Origin: Corylus avellana
Lineage: Eukaryota; Streptophyta; Magnoliopsida; Fagales; Betulaceae
Reading direction: 5' to 3'
DNA length: 64,000 nucleotides
Assembly: GCF_901000735.1 (NCBI RefSeq)
Contig: NC_081542.1
Coordinates: 22,335,093 to 22,399,092 of the forward strand
In this document: positions 21,505-33,952 of the stretch, piece after piece
How positions within the stretch are numbered: position 1 is the stretch's first letter
Layout of the letters: every line of letters begins with the position of its first letter
Notes under the pieces: model-generated
The model's input: only the letters and a program-made list of their open reading frames with translations
The model's database searches: none
Told to the model about the DNA's origin: nothing
Translations under genes and position numbers: made by a program

Positions 21505-22361
21505 TGAAACACAACCCTCACAGTGTATGCATGCACAACACATTTGCTATGAAATTCTTCTTTCTTTAAACAGTGTAAATTAAGCTCAGTATAACATACG
21601 AAGCACATGGGAACATATTTAAAATCACAAGGCTCAAAAGCAATAAATATGCATGGTAGTTCATGATATGCAAAACAGATTTCAGTACGATTGGTAGTTT
21701 ACTTACACTGGTTTATAACCTTCTGACTTACAACTGTGGTCCTTTTTTTTGCTTCTTTTTAGTTTATTTATTATTATTAATATGAATTTTTTGCTTTTTG
21801 GCTTTTTGCTTTTGCTTTTTGCTTTTTTGTTTTTTTTTTTTAATTTTCTTTATCTTTTTATCTTTTTATTTTTTTATTTTTTAATTTTTCGAAATTTCTT
21901 GTTAGAAGTATTTCTATAATTGTAGGTCAAAAGTTTGCAATGTGGACTTAAGGGACATTGCAAAAAATGAAATATGAGGAAAATATTACAAATTAATTGA
22001 TACTTAGCGGGGCATATGTAATTTTCATATTTAATTATTATAAAAACATTTCTTTTAAGAAGAAAACGAGTTTCGAAAAGTATTTTATGTCAACGGCGTC
22101 ATGAACAGTATTTTATCCATTTGTTATTTGTGACCAAAAGCTCCTGCAAGGTTGAGTTTCAAAAACCTGTTTCTTCAGCTGACTGCTCAAGAGGCTCTGA
22201 AGCTCAATTTGACATTCTGCAATAGTAAGTGGTGTCCATCACAGCATGATGCTTGTTGCCATCATGACTTCTAACATTTTTCTCTTTCTCATTAGTCATT
22301 ACTATTATTCTTTTATTTTCGTTTTTGGGTAAGTATATTATTTTTTAGTCAACACTCCAAA
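21505..22361. other. Non-coding spacer upstream of the ankyrin gene
   Basis: It contains a TTTTTGC/TTTTGGC-rich simple repeat at about 21780-21900 and otherwise AT-rich DNA. No gene is seen. Confidence 0.4.
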
Positions 22362-22483
22362 CATCATAGTTTTTCTTTTCCCCCCTTTTCTGCAATCTGT
22401 AAATCATAAGCTTGGTAATTCTGTCATGGTGGTTTATTAATACGATATTGGGCAGAAAAGGGGGGAAAAGAAAAACTATGATG
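22362..22483. repeat. Perfect 32-bp inverted repeat (hairpin)
   Basis: Arms 22362-22393 and 22452-22483 are exact reverse complements over 32 bp (CATCATAGTTTTTCTTTTCC and following bases), with a 58-base loop. It lies 85 bp upstream of the first ATG of the ankyrin gene, so it could be in its 5' leader. A small foldback element or a young hairpin-RNA locus are possible. Confidence 0.8.
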
Positions 22484-22567
22484 TATTATTATTATTATTT
22501 TTTAAAAATTTTCTATCTGATTTCGTTTTATTTATTTATTTATTTTACATGATCTGATTTCGTTTTT

Positions 22568-24190
22568 ATGAACATCTTATCAACGAAAGGAAAAGGTGAT
22601 CGAGAATTGGCCGGAGAGAAACACGTTTTGACAATGAGTCATTCTCAAGGTGCTTCATCTACTACCAATCAACGAGAATTCTTTTCCATTCCATCATTTT
22701 CTAGAGCAGGGTCTTTCCCGTCTTTCCCTTGCACCTCTGGTCTTCATCCTACTCTAATGGATGACGTGGACGACGTGGAGACAGCTATGTCATCCGAGGA
22801 GCCAAACTTTAACCAACCACAACAAACTAGCGAAAATGCAAACCAATCACAAGTACAGTTGGTGGAGATAGTTGTAGAGGAGGGGACGCCAAGCTCAAGT
22901 GATAGCTCAAGTACTCCTCTCTCGTCTCTTGTCCGCAAGCAGAATTTTTTTTTTTTTTCTTTTTCTTCCCATAATATTTATATACAGATTAATTAATCTT
23001 ATTTAATTAGCTTCAACAAGTTCATAAATATATAATATTATGTGATGATTGTAAAATAAAAATATAATATATAACATTAATCTTCTATATATAAAATATT
23101 TTAGTTTTTCGGGTTCTTAGAATCTAAATGGCATGATTTATCACGGAAACAATGTTGTTAATACATATGCTACTTGCAAAAATTTTAGGAGAGAGAATGA
23201 TTGTGCGGTCTCAACCGCCGGGGGAAAGGTCTCAACCGCCGGAGGAAAGGTCACAACTGCCGGAGCAAAGCCCTCAATTCCTGGAAGAGATGTGTAATTC
23301 CCTGTATCGAGCTGCCCTAAAAAACGATTGGGAAGGTGCTAGTATCGTATTTGAGGCTTACGGAGAAGGTGCTGCCATACTTCCCATATCACAAGAAAGA
23401 ATGAATACACTTCAAGTTGCAATTGCAGTTACAGCAAAATACACAACTTTAGTACAACAACTGTTGAACTGTATGACTCGGGAACAGTTAGAATTTACAA
23501 ATAGCAATGGAGATACAGCCCTTGCAATTGCTACTCTATCAGGAAATGTGAAACTTGCTAAGGAGATGGTGACGAAGAACAATAATCTGCCAATGATCAG
23601 AAATAATAAAGGAATTCTACCACTTCTCACAGCAGCTATGCACAAACATAGAGACATGGTGTTGTATCTATTTTCTGTGACTGATTTTGATCAATTGACT
23701 TCTGCTGAGAGCATTCAGCTCCTTCTTTGCACTATTTCCTGGGATATGTATGGTATGGCCTACAACTCACTAATTGTTAGTTTTAGAAAATTAATTTACA
23801 ATGTCTTTACTATCATTTGATTTCTTTAATAGAACTTCAATTGGATGTGAAAAGCATATCATTGAAATTTTACGAAGGGTATTGAGTCATTATACATTGT
23901 GGCGGCCCTAACTTTGACATTGAGTTTCACGCTGTAATTAGATAAGTTGGATAGAGTTACCAATACTTGTAATGCAATATTATTGATCATATAAGGATTT
24001 CTGAACCGACCCTTGCAACTGATCATCAAATTAATGTGCTGTTTTGGTGAACAGATAAGGCACACGAAATCCTGGAAAAGGATCCAACATTAGCGACTGC
24101 CGAAGATGAAAACAAGTGTACAGCATTGGAACAATTGGCAAAAAAACCTTTTGCGATGTCAGCCTGGGAAAGATTCAAAGGCTTCTGTTA
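22568..24190 (+). pseudogene. Ankyrin-repeat protein gene (ACD6/ITN1-like), 5' part only
   Basis: Exon 1 (from ATG 22568 to about 22910) encodes a Ser/Thr/Gln-rich N-terminus. Exon 2 (about 23189-23752) has a proline-rich linker and ankyrin-type repeats: LYRAALKNDWEGASIVFEAY, NSNGDTALAIATLSGNVKLA, NNKGILPLLTAAMHKHRDMV. Exon 3 starts at 24055 and joins in phase (AHEILEKDPTLATAEDENKC) but reaches TAG at 24188-24190. Family members normally continue with more ankyrin sequence and a membrane-spanning PGG domain, none of which appears before the gap at 24802 or after it. The exon 1/2 junction is uncertain; donors at 22911 and 22899 both fit the phase. It could be a truncated gene, or one with further exons lost in the gap. 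Confidence 0.65.
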
Positions 24191-24225
24191 GTTTGCCTAA
24201 CCCAAACTTTCTTTCCTTGCATAAT

Positions 24226-24269
<44 letters not shown>

Positions 24270-24801
24270 CACTTGTTTTTTATTACATTAATCAAAATTT
24301 GATTACCAGTTTACTCGAAACTCAAATCACTTTGGAATGAGAAGTAGTCTGTCTTGATTTCATCAAATATTTATATAGTATATACATGCTAAAGTACTGC
24401 ATGTGATAAGATCTAATGAGATAAACGGTTTTCTATTTGATATGTTTAAATCTATTGTAAAACTTGGAACTGTTTCCTTTATATAGACACCAATAGCATT
24501 GTTGGTAGCATTTTTTTTTTGTTTTTCACCATACAAGGTGGCATTTCTTTTTCACTTAATTTTAAGGAAAAAAACATACCACTGTGGTTTTTCTGATTTG
24601 CAATAAGCCTTGTGTAGTTTTAAAATGGTCTGATATGCAAAAATAACACATTAGTCTCTACTATTAAATTATGTTACCCTAGAGATGACTAGTGGCTGAT
24701 GGTGGCTCGCAGGCCACTCACAAATTTGGGGGTGGCCTGCAAGCTACCCCTAGTGGTTGGGCTCACATGCCTTTTAGAAGTGGTTGAGTCACCTCTAAGG
24801 T
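24191..24801. other. Spacer between ankyrin gene and gap
   Basis: It holds an (AT)n run at about 24229-24268. About 24570-24660 resembles the left arm of the Mutator-like MITE at 56212 (CTGATTTGCAATAAGCCTTG), and a GGTGGCC-rich segment at 24690-24800 resembles the centre of the foldback element at 34250. A foldback element cut by the gap is likely. Confidence 0.45.
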
Positions 24802-24901
24802 NNNNNNNNNNNNNNNNNNNNNNNNNNNNNNNNNNNNNNNNNNNNNNNNNNNNNNNNNNNNNNNNNNNNNNNNNNNNNNNNNNNNNNNNNNNNNNNNNNN
24901 N
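24802..24901. other. Assembly gap, 100 N
   Basis: Exactly 100 N, a conventional length for a gap of unknown size. It separates the truncated ankyrin gene from the first base of duplication copy B. Confidence 0.99.
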
Positions 24902-26367
24902 ATATCCCACCAACTCCTCCAATACTGGGTTTTTTGGTGTCTTAGATTATTTATTTATTTATTTTGGTAAGTGTCTTATAAGAGATTTGACTGAATGCGT
25001 TAAGTTTGGTATTTTATTTTTAATTTTTCTTAACTTGTGCAAATGCATGGAAATACACTCTAAACCAATGCATATTTTAGATTTCTTTAATTTCTTAATT
25101 AGAGATATATTTTTACTAATTGGTTTTTGAAAAATATGTAATGAATTATCAATTTACAACTATAAATAACACATGAAAATGAGTTACACCTAAATTGAAT
25201 AAATTACCCTAACTAAAATCTATCCAATATAAAATCTACCCCTTTGTAGCACTAGAATTATTTTATCTGATTAAAGGAACTCAGAGTGATTATCTTTTTA
25301 GGTAAAAAAGTATAAAATAAAAAAGAAGGAAAAAAAAAAAAACCCTCCTCTTGCATCCAAACAGAAACAAATTCACCAAAACCTCATTAATAATATATTT
25401 TATTATTTTATTCGTTCCACAAGAGACAACTTTATAAATGGTAGCCATTTTAACGTAACAAAATTTAAGCATATTAATCTTGGTTGAGTGTCTAAAATTA
25501 AGTGATGGGTAATGAGCATGAAATAATTCCAAAGCTGAGAGTATTATTTTACAATTGAATAAGGCTATTGTTTACACTCATTTTACACTGATTGACATGA
25601 CATGTTTTAAGTGATTGATATGAGAAACCATAAAACATGATATGCTAGCATGTTTAAAATGAGTTTAAAGAGTTACATTACTTATTAGAAGTTTTAGAGC
25701 AACTCAATCTAAAAGTGGGCAAATGATGATTTGATTATTATAGGTGAAGTCAAAGTTTATACAATTGCATGCAACTTGATCTAACTTCACATTAGGAAAT
25801 TTCGTGCCATGACTAAAAGGAGGAAAAAAAAAAAAAAAAGGAGGCAAAGGGAGGAAAACTAGTTTATACAATTTCATGCAACTTGATCTAACTTCACATT
25901 TGGAAATTTCGTGCCATGACTAAAAGGAAAAAAAAAAAAAAAAAAAAAAAACGGAGGAGGCAAAGGGAGGAAAACTTCCAAGTTAAAGTGTGAGGAAAAC
26001 TTCACCATGCCAACCCATTTCAACATGGCCCGAGGGGTATGTGTCTATTGACTCTATTGGATACTTCAATGTGGTGGAAAACCTTTGGAAATGGAACTTT
26101 TGATACTTATGTACAATTGTACATACCCAAATCTGACGCCCATACCTTAGTTGATGTAACATAGATCAAAACTGTATGCAGCTTTGTGCAACAGTTTAAC
26201 GTATTGCTCTTTCTTGTTTCTGTTTCCGGTTGAAGTGTAAACTTTCTATTTGCCTGGTTCTTATCTTGTTTTCTATTGCTGAATGTCTCCGTCTGTGCTT
26301 CATAGTTCGCATAAGCAAAAAAAGATATAGCATGCATATATATTAATTGAACTTATGGAAGAAGTAT

Positions 26368-26861
26368 ATAAGCGAATGAAGATGAGAAGAATACAAGTTG
26401 AAGAAGCAGTTTTGTTAGTTTAAGCATAGTTAGCTTTACAGTTAAAGTTAGTTAGTTTTCTGTTGATATTATTGTACATACAGTTGAGATTATTGTACGT
26501 ATAGCAGTTGTTTGTAATCATAGAGGTAGTATATATACCGTAAATGTACAGATTACATTCATTCAATGCAACATCAATGTAAAACAGAGAGATATATAGA
26601 GAAAGATATGAAGAACATAAAGATTGAAGAAGAGTTGGAGAAGAAATTGTATTCTCTGTGTTGCATTGAATGAATGTAATTTGTACATTTACAGTATATA
26701 TATACTACCTCTATAATTACAAACAACTGCTATACGTACAATAATCTCAACTGTATGTACAACAATATCAACAGAAAACTACCTAACTAACTTTAACTGT
26801 AAACTTCAACTAACAAAACTGTTTCTTCAACTTGTATTTTGCTCATCTTCATTCGCTTATA
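26368..26861. repeat. Long inverted repeat, about 200-bp arms (copy B)
   Basis: This is the counterpart of 1891-2384 with a handful of substitutions. The arms and loop are kept. Copy B's inner arm end matches its partner slightly better than copy A's does. Confidence 0.7.
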
Positions 26862-28496
26862 AAGTAGTCCTTATTTTCGTTGTGCGGGGCATATCGCGCG
26901 TTCACATAGGCGTACTTCAGTCGATGGATAGGTAAGCTATGCCTAGAATCACTGAGAATAAAACTGTTTGTTGTATGTCATGGTGCCTGTAGCTATACTG
27001 AAAATTCTTTTCTTAATTTTGCGGCTTGCGTCTCTGGTCTTGTTCAGCAGCTTTAACTCTCACATTCTTATGATCCTCTTGACAGTTTTGTATATTGGAT
27101 GAATAACATTAAGAATCATTTGTTTTGCAGCTGGAAAAACAATGCAAAGCTCAAGTTGCCTGCTTAAACCAAGCATGGATTTTTGAAAATTTGAAGCTTG
27201 TTTAATTGATAACCCCACACCAGTGGGTGAAGTGTAGGGTGATAGCAGGAAGAAGGGATCGATACAGCTTTCTTAGTTTTGAATTGTAAGATGATAACCC
27301 CACACCAGTGGGTGAAAATGTAGCAGGTTTTGGGTGGAAACGCCCATCTTTATAGGCAATTTGTAGATCAGATTAAGCACTCCATGTTTGTACGAGGTGC
27401 TAGTTTTTTCTTGCCACTGCTTTTGACTTGTAAAGATTTATTGGGAGGACAAAATTGCAGAGCAAGTTTTTTTTTTTTTTTTTTGGATAACTTGCAGAGC
27501 AAGCGTTGGGTAATATTATAAGGTGGATGTTTGTTGCGGATTTGGTTAAATCTTTTTTACTTGTATTCTATATTTTCCGTTATAGATGCATTTAATTGAG
27601 TCACAACTGGTCTATTTTATGGTTCCAAATGCTTGTGGGGGAGACTAGTTGGTGTATCTACTTTAATTACTATTTTAAATCTTGCACATCACTTTAGGGT
27701 TCATATTATCCTCCAAATTGGCAAATCACAAGGTGGCAGTTTCTAAAAGAATTTACATAATTTTATTATGTGATTTAGAGGGCGATTGGGAGTGATTTCG
27801 CTAGTCAAAATTTGATTTTAAACTAAATTGTAGAAAGTGTATAGTTTGAGTGCGTTTCAAAAAAACTGTAGTTTGAAAACGTAGATGAAAATTTGTTTTC
27901 AAATCGTAGGTAAGATCACGTATTTTTAATAACATATTATTTTAAAACTTAAACAATCATTTTAAAAGTCAAACTACGACTTTACTAAATACTTAGTTGC
28001 GTTTTAAGAAGTGTTTCTACATTGCATGTTTTAAATTGCTTTTTTTTAATCACTTTTAAAATTGTAAACCCAATCAAACCCTTGGTTTTGCGCTTGCCAT
28101 GTGTACGTGTAACCATAAAATAAGTTCAATGAGACAGAGGGAGTTTGGTTCATGAGGGTGGCGTTCCGCGGTGGCGGTGGCGAAGTGATAGAGAAAATGA
28201 ATTTTTTTCGGATGAGGGATACAAAAAGGTAAGATCTCCCGATGAAAGATACAAAAAATTTGATTTATGCCAAATTTTTATAAAAATTATTCTCTATTCT
28301 GAATATTGCATCATGTTTTTATTCATCTCTCGGCCTCATTTTCTCGCACTCTATGGTCTAACATAACAATCGATAGTGATTTTTATTTTTGGTTTGAAAA
28401 AATAAATTTTGTTTTTGATTTGAATTCAACTTGTATTGTGGCTTGCAACAATGGTCTTGTTCATTGCATTATTGGGAGCTTTAGTGCTTGACCAAT

Positions 28497-30075
28497 TACA
28501 AAGTAGATTGTAATTCCCACATACACTATGAGTGTATTCCAGTTACCTAAGACACTGCAAGGATATCTCCTTTATGATATCAAAATTTTGGTGGAGACAT
28601 AAAGAGAATGAAAGCCGAATATCGTGGATGAGTTGGAATAAAATAGGGAAAGCAAAGACTGGAGGAGGGCTGGGTTTTTGTGATTTGGAATGGTTCAACA
28701 TGGCCTTACTAGCAAAGCAGGGATGGAGGTTGATCAAAAATCCTGAATCTTTGGTAGCAAAAGTCATGGGGGACAAGTATTTCTGGGATGGGATTTTTAT
28801 GGGAGCAAGTCTAGGACGGAAGCCTTCCTACGCATGGAGAAGTATATGGAACTCAAAGAAGCTTTTGAATGAAGGCCTTATATGGAAGGTGGGTGATGGA
28901 TCGATGATCCAAATTTGGGAAGATCCTTGGTTGCCAGTTTCCAAAGCACATTCTGCACGGTCAACTGTGAGAATTCTTGACAAGGAAGCCAACGTAAGAG
29001 GATTGGTGGATGTTAACACAACTTGGTGGAATACTGAATTAGTCAAGGAGGTCTTTAATGAAGAGGAAGCTAATATGATCTGTAGTTTGGGGGTAAGTCC
29101 CTGTAGAGGGAAGGATTTTCTGGCTTGGGAGCATAAGAAAAATGGGCTATTCACTGTTCGTAGTGCATATCATTTGGCTATAGAGAGGTTCGGTAAAGAA
29201 GAAGGTAGTTGCTCTAATACCCATCAAACCCAAGCTTTGTGGAAGCAAGTATGGGGACTCAAAGGATCCAGAGTTGTCAAACTTTTCTTGTGGAAAGCTT
29301 GCAATGATATATTGCCCACTAGAGAAAAATTGTTCAAAAAGAAGATAGTGTCAGACCCTCTATGTGCTATATGTGGGAGAGGCCGGAAACACCAGGACAT
29401 GTTTTGTGGAATTGTGTTTCAGCCCAGGATGTTTGGGCAGAATGCAATGGCAAATTACAGCCCAGGATGGTGGGGAAATAAGTTTTCTGGAGCTCATCTC
29501 GAATCTTATTTCTCGACTCCATAATGAGGAAATACATCTCATGGTGACAAAAGCAAGACAGCTGTGGCTACGTAGAAATAGGGTGGTGTTTGGTGGAGAT
29601 TTCCTTGCATCGGATGTTTTAGTTCGGCTGGCGAAGGAACAAATGGAAGCATGCGATACAGCAGCTGGGAGAACAGAGGAGCATAGGCCATTGCAGATTA
29701 ATTAGGTAGTAGGGAGATGGATAAAACCTCCTGAAGGAACAATGAAGATTAACTGGGATGCAGCGGTGGACTCTTTCATTGGAAAAATAGGAATGGGCAT
29801 AATAGTCAGATATCATGTTGGTCGTGTAATAGCAATAGCATGCGGATATAGTCAATACATCTGTGACTCGGGCATGGCGGAGGCGATGGCAGCACGTGAA
29901 GCAATTGAGCTGTGTAATTCGTTGGGAGTGCAAAACTTTGTGCTGGAGGGTGATGCTTATGACGTAGTAAATGCATTGAATCAAGCGGGAAGTAGTATGG
30001 GGCTGCAGGGACAAATCATAAATGATGCTAAGATGCTGTTGAACAGTGGGCATCAATGGAAGAAACAACATGTAA
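28497..30075 (+). pseudogene. LINE fragment B: reverse transcriptase C-terminus plus RNase H
   Basis: This is the same element as in copy A but without the hAT insertion. The frame is open for 330 codons (28532-29524) through the post-RT segment and zinc-binding region (LFLWKACNDILPTREKLF, PLCAICG). It then shifts to 29364-29705, meets a TAG at 29703 where copy A has CAG, and continues as RNase H from 29742 (NWDAAVD, LEGDAYDVVNAL). About 205 bp present in copy A after 6960 are deleted, removing the RNase H end. It is dead. Confidence 0.85.
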
Positions 30076-30366
30076 GAAAAACAAAAAGAAATATCTACTA
30101 CTTTCAATTCAATTCAATTCAAAGCACATTCTCTCATCAAAACCAGTCAATCCATCATCACTCAAAAGAAAAAACTATTTCTCCAGCACCAATTCCTAGT
30201 TTTTGTCATCCTAACAACAATTGTGGCTTTATACAATAGTAAAACCACTAACCAAAAAGATATAACATTCCAAACAACATTAAACATTAATAACATTAAC
30301 TGTACAAATGTTTTAAGAACAAACATATTATTTATGTTTCAGTATAATTCTTCTAAGATCTAAGAA

Positions 30367-31450
30367 TCAGCAAATTACACATGCGTTCGGATTCTCGTCT
30401 GAGAATTCAACCTTGTAAGGTTCGTTCAGGTAAGGATTATAGGCTACGTAGACATTCTCAAACTTCCCCACATCACACTTCTTTGGCCCTTCTTCGCTAG
30501 TCCCCGCCTTCTCAAGGTTCGCCTTCCTCTCCATCATCATCTTCCCAGATTCCTGTGCTCCTTCAACAGAAACTTTTTTCGCGTACTTCGTTGTCTCTTC
30601 TTTGCTAGTCCCCGCCTTCTCAAGGTTCGCCTTCATCTCCATCATCATCTTCATCATCACCTTCCCTCTTTTTGCTCCTTCAACAAGTACTTTTCTCGCG
30701 TCCTTCGTTGTCTCTTCTTTGCTAGTCCCCGCCTTCTCAAGGTTCGCCTTCTCTGACTCTTCTTTCTCAGGCTCTTCCTTCACCTTCCCAGATTTTTCTG
30801 CTCCTTCAACAGATACTATTGTCACGGGGGAGAACTTCTTCCTCAACTTCTTGACCACATCAACCGGATCAAATGTCCCGACCACGGTCAGTTTCTGGGC
30901 CGTCTTGTTTATCTCGACCGAACTAACCCCTAAAAAAATTAGGTTACAAAACCAGCAAAACTCGTCGGTCATTCATGACTTAAGAACTGGCATTTTTATA
31001 TGTAGATCAAGGAAAATTCAAGAAATAAATCAAATAAACTAATTCCCTTAATCAGCTTGAAGTATTGAAACAGAATTTCTTTCAACTGTTGAACCCTAAT
31101 AACATCATTACATGAAGCATATATAATATCAAAGACTACCAAATGGGTTATAGCAGAATTACAATATGCTATACCTTCAACACGAGCAACTAATTTTATG
31201 GCCTTTGTCGCGCATCCATCACGGTGCAAAGAAACATTATATGTCACTTTCTGTCATAAAACATAATAGAAATCCATCAAGATTTATATATCAGAGAATA
31301 ATTAAAGTAAAAAAAGAAAAAGAAAAAAAACCACCAGACCCATCACATGATTTGGGAATAATCTACAGTATATAAGCATATATTAACATCTAACAGCTGA
31401 TACAAATTAAAATTTACATACAAAATTTGTACCTTACTCCGCTCCGACAT
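30367..31450 (-). CDS. Heavy-metal-associated isoprenylated plant protein (HIPP), copy B
   Basis: Exons are 31433-31450 (MSERSK), 31175-31250 and 30367-30929. The introns are 182 and 245 bp, the same lengths as in copy A, and the product is about 218 residues. The HMA domain (TYNVSLHRDGCATKAI, VEGVSSVEI, FDPVDVVKKLRKKF) has a single Cys in place of CxxC. The linker carries three copies of KANLEKAGTS(K/E)E spaced 36-39 residues apart, where copy A has one. The C-terminus NPNACVIC keeps the CaaX box. The open frame despite substitutions and a 44-residue expansion suggests it is or recently was functional. Confidence 0.83.
30489..30752 (-). repeat. Coding minisatellite in HIPP copy B
   Basis: The segment CTAGTCCCCGCCTTCTCAAG (plus strand) starts near 30494, 30604 and 30722, giving repeats of about 110 and 118 bp, both keeping the reading frame. 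Copy A has one such segment at about 7668. Confidence 0.85.
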
Positions 31451-31565
31451 CTCCTGATGAAGGGGCTTCAGATGTTCACGCGGTGCTTCAAAACTTCACA
31501 GCCGCACACGACGGTATCCAGGCGTTGATGTTGAAAGACGCGGAGAGTGAGAGATGAGGGGCTCC

Positions 31566-31733
31566 AGATCTGAATTGTTCCTGAACGTTTCGTCTCAGCC
31601 ACGACTGGTTCCTCAAAGGTTCGGAATGGTTGCTTCCTCTGCTTTTTCTAGATCTGAATTGTTCCTGAACGTTTCGTCTCAGCCACGACTGGTTCCTCAA
31701 AGGTTCGGAATGGTTGCTTCCTCTGCTTTTTCT
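31566..31733. repeat. 84-bp tandem duplication upstream of HIPP copy B
   Basis: The 84 bp starting AGATCTGAATTGTTCCTGAA occur twice without a break (31566-31649 and 31650-31733) and look identical. Copy A has a single version at about 8510-8593. It begins 116 bp upstream of the HIPP start codon, in the likely leader or promoter. Confidence 0.88.
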
Positions 31734-32265
31734 ACCTAATCTTCCCCGGAGAGGATCCGGTCTTTGTTATTATGGGGGCAAAGTTGTCCAAACAAATATT
31801 TTGGACAATTTTGCCCCTATTGTAAAGAGGACCTGTTCCCCTACGGCCAAAAACATCACACCTTCACACACGTTTTCTCATTTGCTGTTTCTACACGCTA
31901 CTTATATTTTTCTTCAAAAAAAGAAAAAGTAAAATAATTTTAAAGCATCACATTATTATTATTATTATTATTATTATTTTCTTTTAAGTTTGACCGACTT
32001 TTAAAAGGACATCGATTTTAACAAACCGAACATCTAATTAAACTTTGTTCATAAAGTAACATGGATCTCATAGTTATTAAAAAACACATGTAACAAGTAC
32101 ATGTTATTAAAAAATAAATATTTTTTATAGGTTTTAAGAAACGTATATCACTTTATTAAATGAATTGTATAAATTACCTGCAAACTAATTTGAAATAATA
32201 AAAAATTTCCTTAGCCTTTCTCATTTTGCATATTCCATTTAAACTACTATCAACATATTGTCTTT

Positions 32266-32372
32266 AAGGGGTAGTTCAATCGATTGTGAACTACGCCTCA
32301 TGAAGCAGAAGTCACTAATTTGAATTCCCACTCCCATTCTCTTGTGTGGACATGTCAAAAAAATAAATAAAT
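32266..32372 (+). mobile_element. Decayed tRNA-derived SINE (copy B)
   Basis: This is the equivalent of 9164-9269. The A box reads TAGTTCAATCG and the B box is damaged (AATTTGAATT). The tail is AAAAAAATAAATAAAT. The target duplication has decayed. Confidence 0.65.
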
Positions 32373-32840
32373 ATTATTAGCCTACTATCTTCTCCCAAAC
32401 TCCTAATTGAGACGTCTTATCAAATTATAAAAAATAAAAAATAAAAAGATTTTAAAATAACAATTTTAAAACATGATTTTTAAAAATGCTGATTATGGTT
32501 TAGCATTTAAATTACAGTTTAACTTTTAAAATTGTATATTTAAAAAAAAAATAAAAAAAATAAAAAATAAAAAAAATAAACTTATTTACTGTTAAAGTAA
32601 TGATTAACTAATTAAATTTATCTCTTTTTATTGCTTAAGCTTTTAAGTTAATTGGTAATTTAACTTGGTATCAGAGTCAAATGTCTTGAGATCGTGAGAG
32701 AAAGTGTTAAAGTAATTATTAAATAATTAAATTTACATCTTCCTATCAGGTTAACTGGCGATTTAACATTTACCTTTTTAAAAAATTTTTAAAAATGCAA
32801 TTTCAAATAATTTATTTTTTACGATTTGGTTTAAAATTGC

Positions 32841-32883
<43 letters not shown>

Positions 32884-33364
32884 CTATGTGTGAAATTTCA
32901 ATTACCTTCTAAAGTTAACAAAAAGACAAAATAACTTTAAAATTTTTTTAAAAAATAAAAATATTTCAATAAATTAAATAAATAAAAAACTACAAATTAA
33001 AATTTAAAAAACGAAAAAACCAGCCAAACAGGGTGGCTGGACTTTTGTTTGTTTATATTTGTGGAATCTATGAAATAAATCTTGGGGATCAAGATTTCCG
33101 GCAGGATCAATTATTTTAACATTTTATAAATTTAAAATTTCAAACCTACCGGACCGGTCTCCAGAACCTAGGTTTTTTATTTAGACGGAGAACATTGAAG
33201 GGAGCTTTTTATCCTCTTCGAAAACAACAAATCTATTGCCTTAAAAATTCCATTTCTTTTTGTTTTTCCACACTATCAACAACCAAACAACCCAAATTTA
33301 AAATAAATAAAAAAAGAAAAAAACCAGATCTGTCATATGTGACGACCTCTTCAATGGTTTAGGC

Positions 33365-33731
33365 CAGGGGTCTCAACTCGGTCCGATTTTCTAATTTTTA
33401 GTTTTTCAGTTTTTGGCCAAAATCGAGAACCGGAACTGGGGTACCCCGGTTATCGACCGGTTCTGATTTTACTCGGTCCGGCAATCGATTTTTTTAAAAA
33501 ATTGATTTTTGAGCTTATTTTAGGTATTGAGCATAAGTTGGCCCATTTTTAAAAAAATCTATTTGTCTCTTTGTCTAAATTAAATGAGCTTTGTTGTGAT
33601 TGTTCCAAATAATGAAAAAAATAAACCTAAAGAAGTCCCAAAATCCCAAAAAAATCAATGTTTTTGCCTATTTGGGCCTTAGAAATAAAATTTTAATTTT
33701 TTAAGATACCCTAAACCTAAACCTAAGTGTA

Positions 33732-33771
<40 letters not shown>

Positions 33772-33853
33772 NNNNNNNNNNNNNNNNNNNNGGACCCCGG
33801 TTTCCCAGTTTTCCGGTTCTGGTTCTAGTTTTCCGGTAATTTTTTACACCCTA
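33365..33853. mobile_element. Non-autonomous hAT element (copy B only)
   Basis: The ends are CAGGGGTCTCAACTCGG on the left and, read inward, TAGGGTGTAAAAAATT on the right. They are flanked by an 8-bp duplication with one mismatch (GTTTAGGC 33357-33364, GTTTAGCC 33854-33861). Copy A has a single GTTTAGCC at this place. Subterminal CCGGTT/CGGTCC motifs are present. A 20-N gap follows an (AT)n run inside it. Related degenerate sequence lies at 58640-59390. Confidence 0.8.
33772..33791. other. Assembly gap, 20 N
   Basis: Twenty N directly after a (TA)n run of about 32 bp, probably an unresolved microsatellite. Confidence 0.98.
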
Positions 33854-33952
33854 GTTTAGCCTGCCTCGGCACAAAGATGCTTTAACATATGACGAGCAAT
33901 AGAGATAGAGACAACATTCACAAACCCATCCTTGTTTGGGTGATTTATAAGA

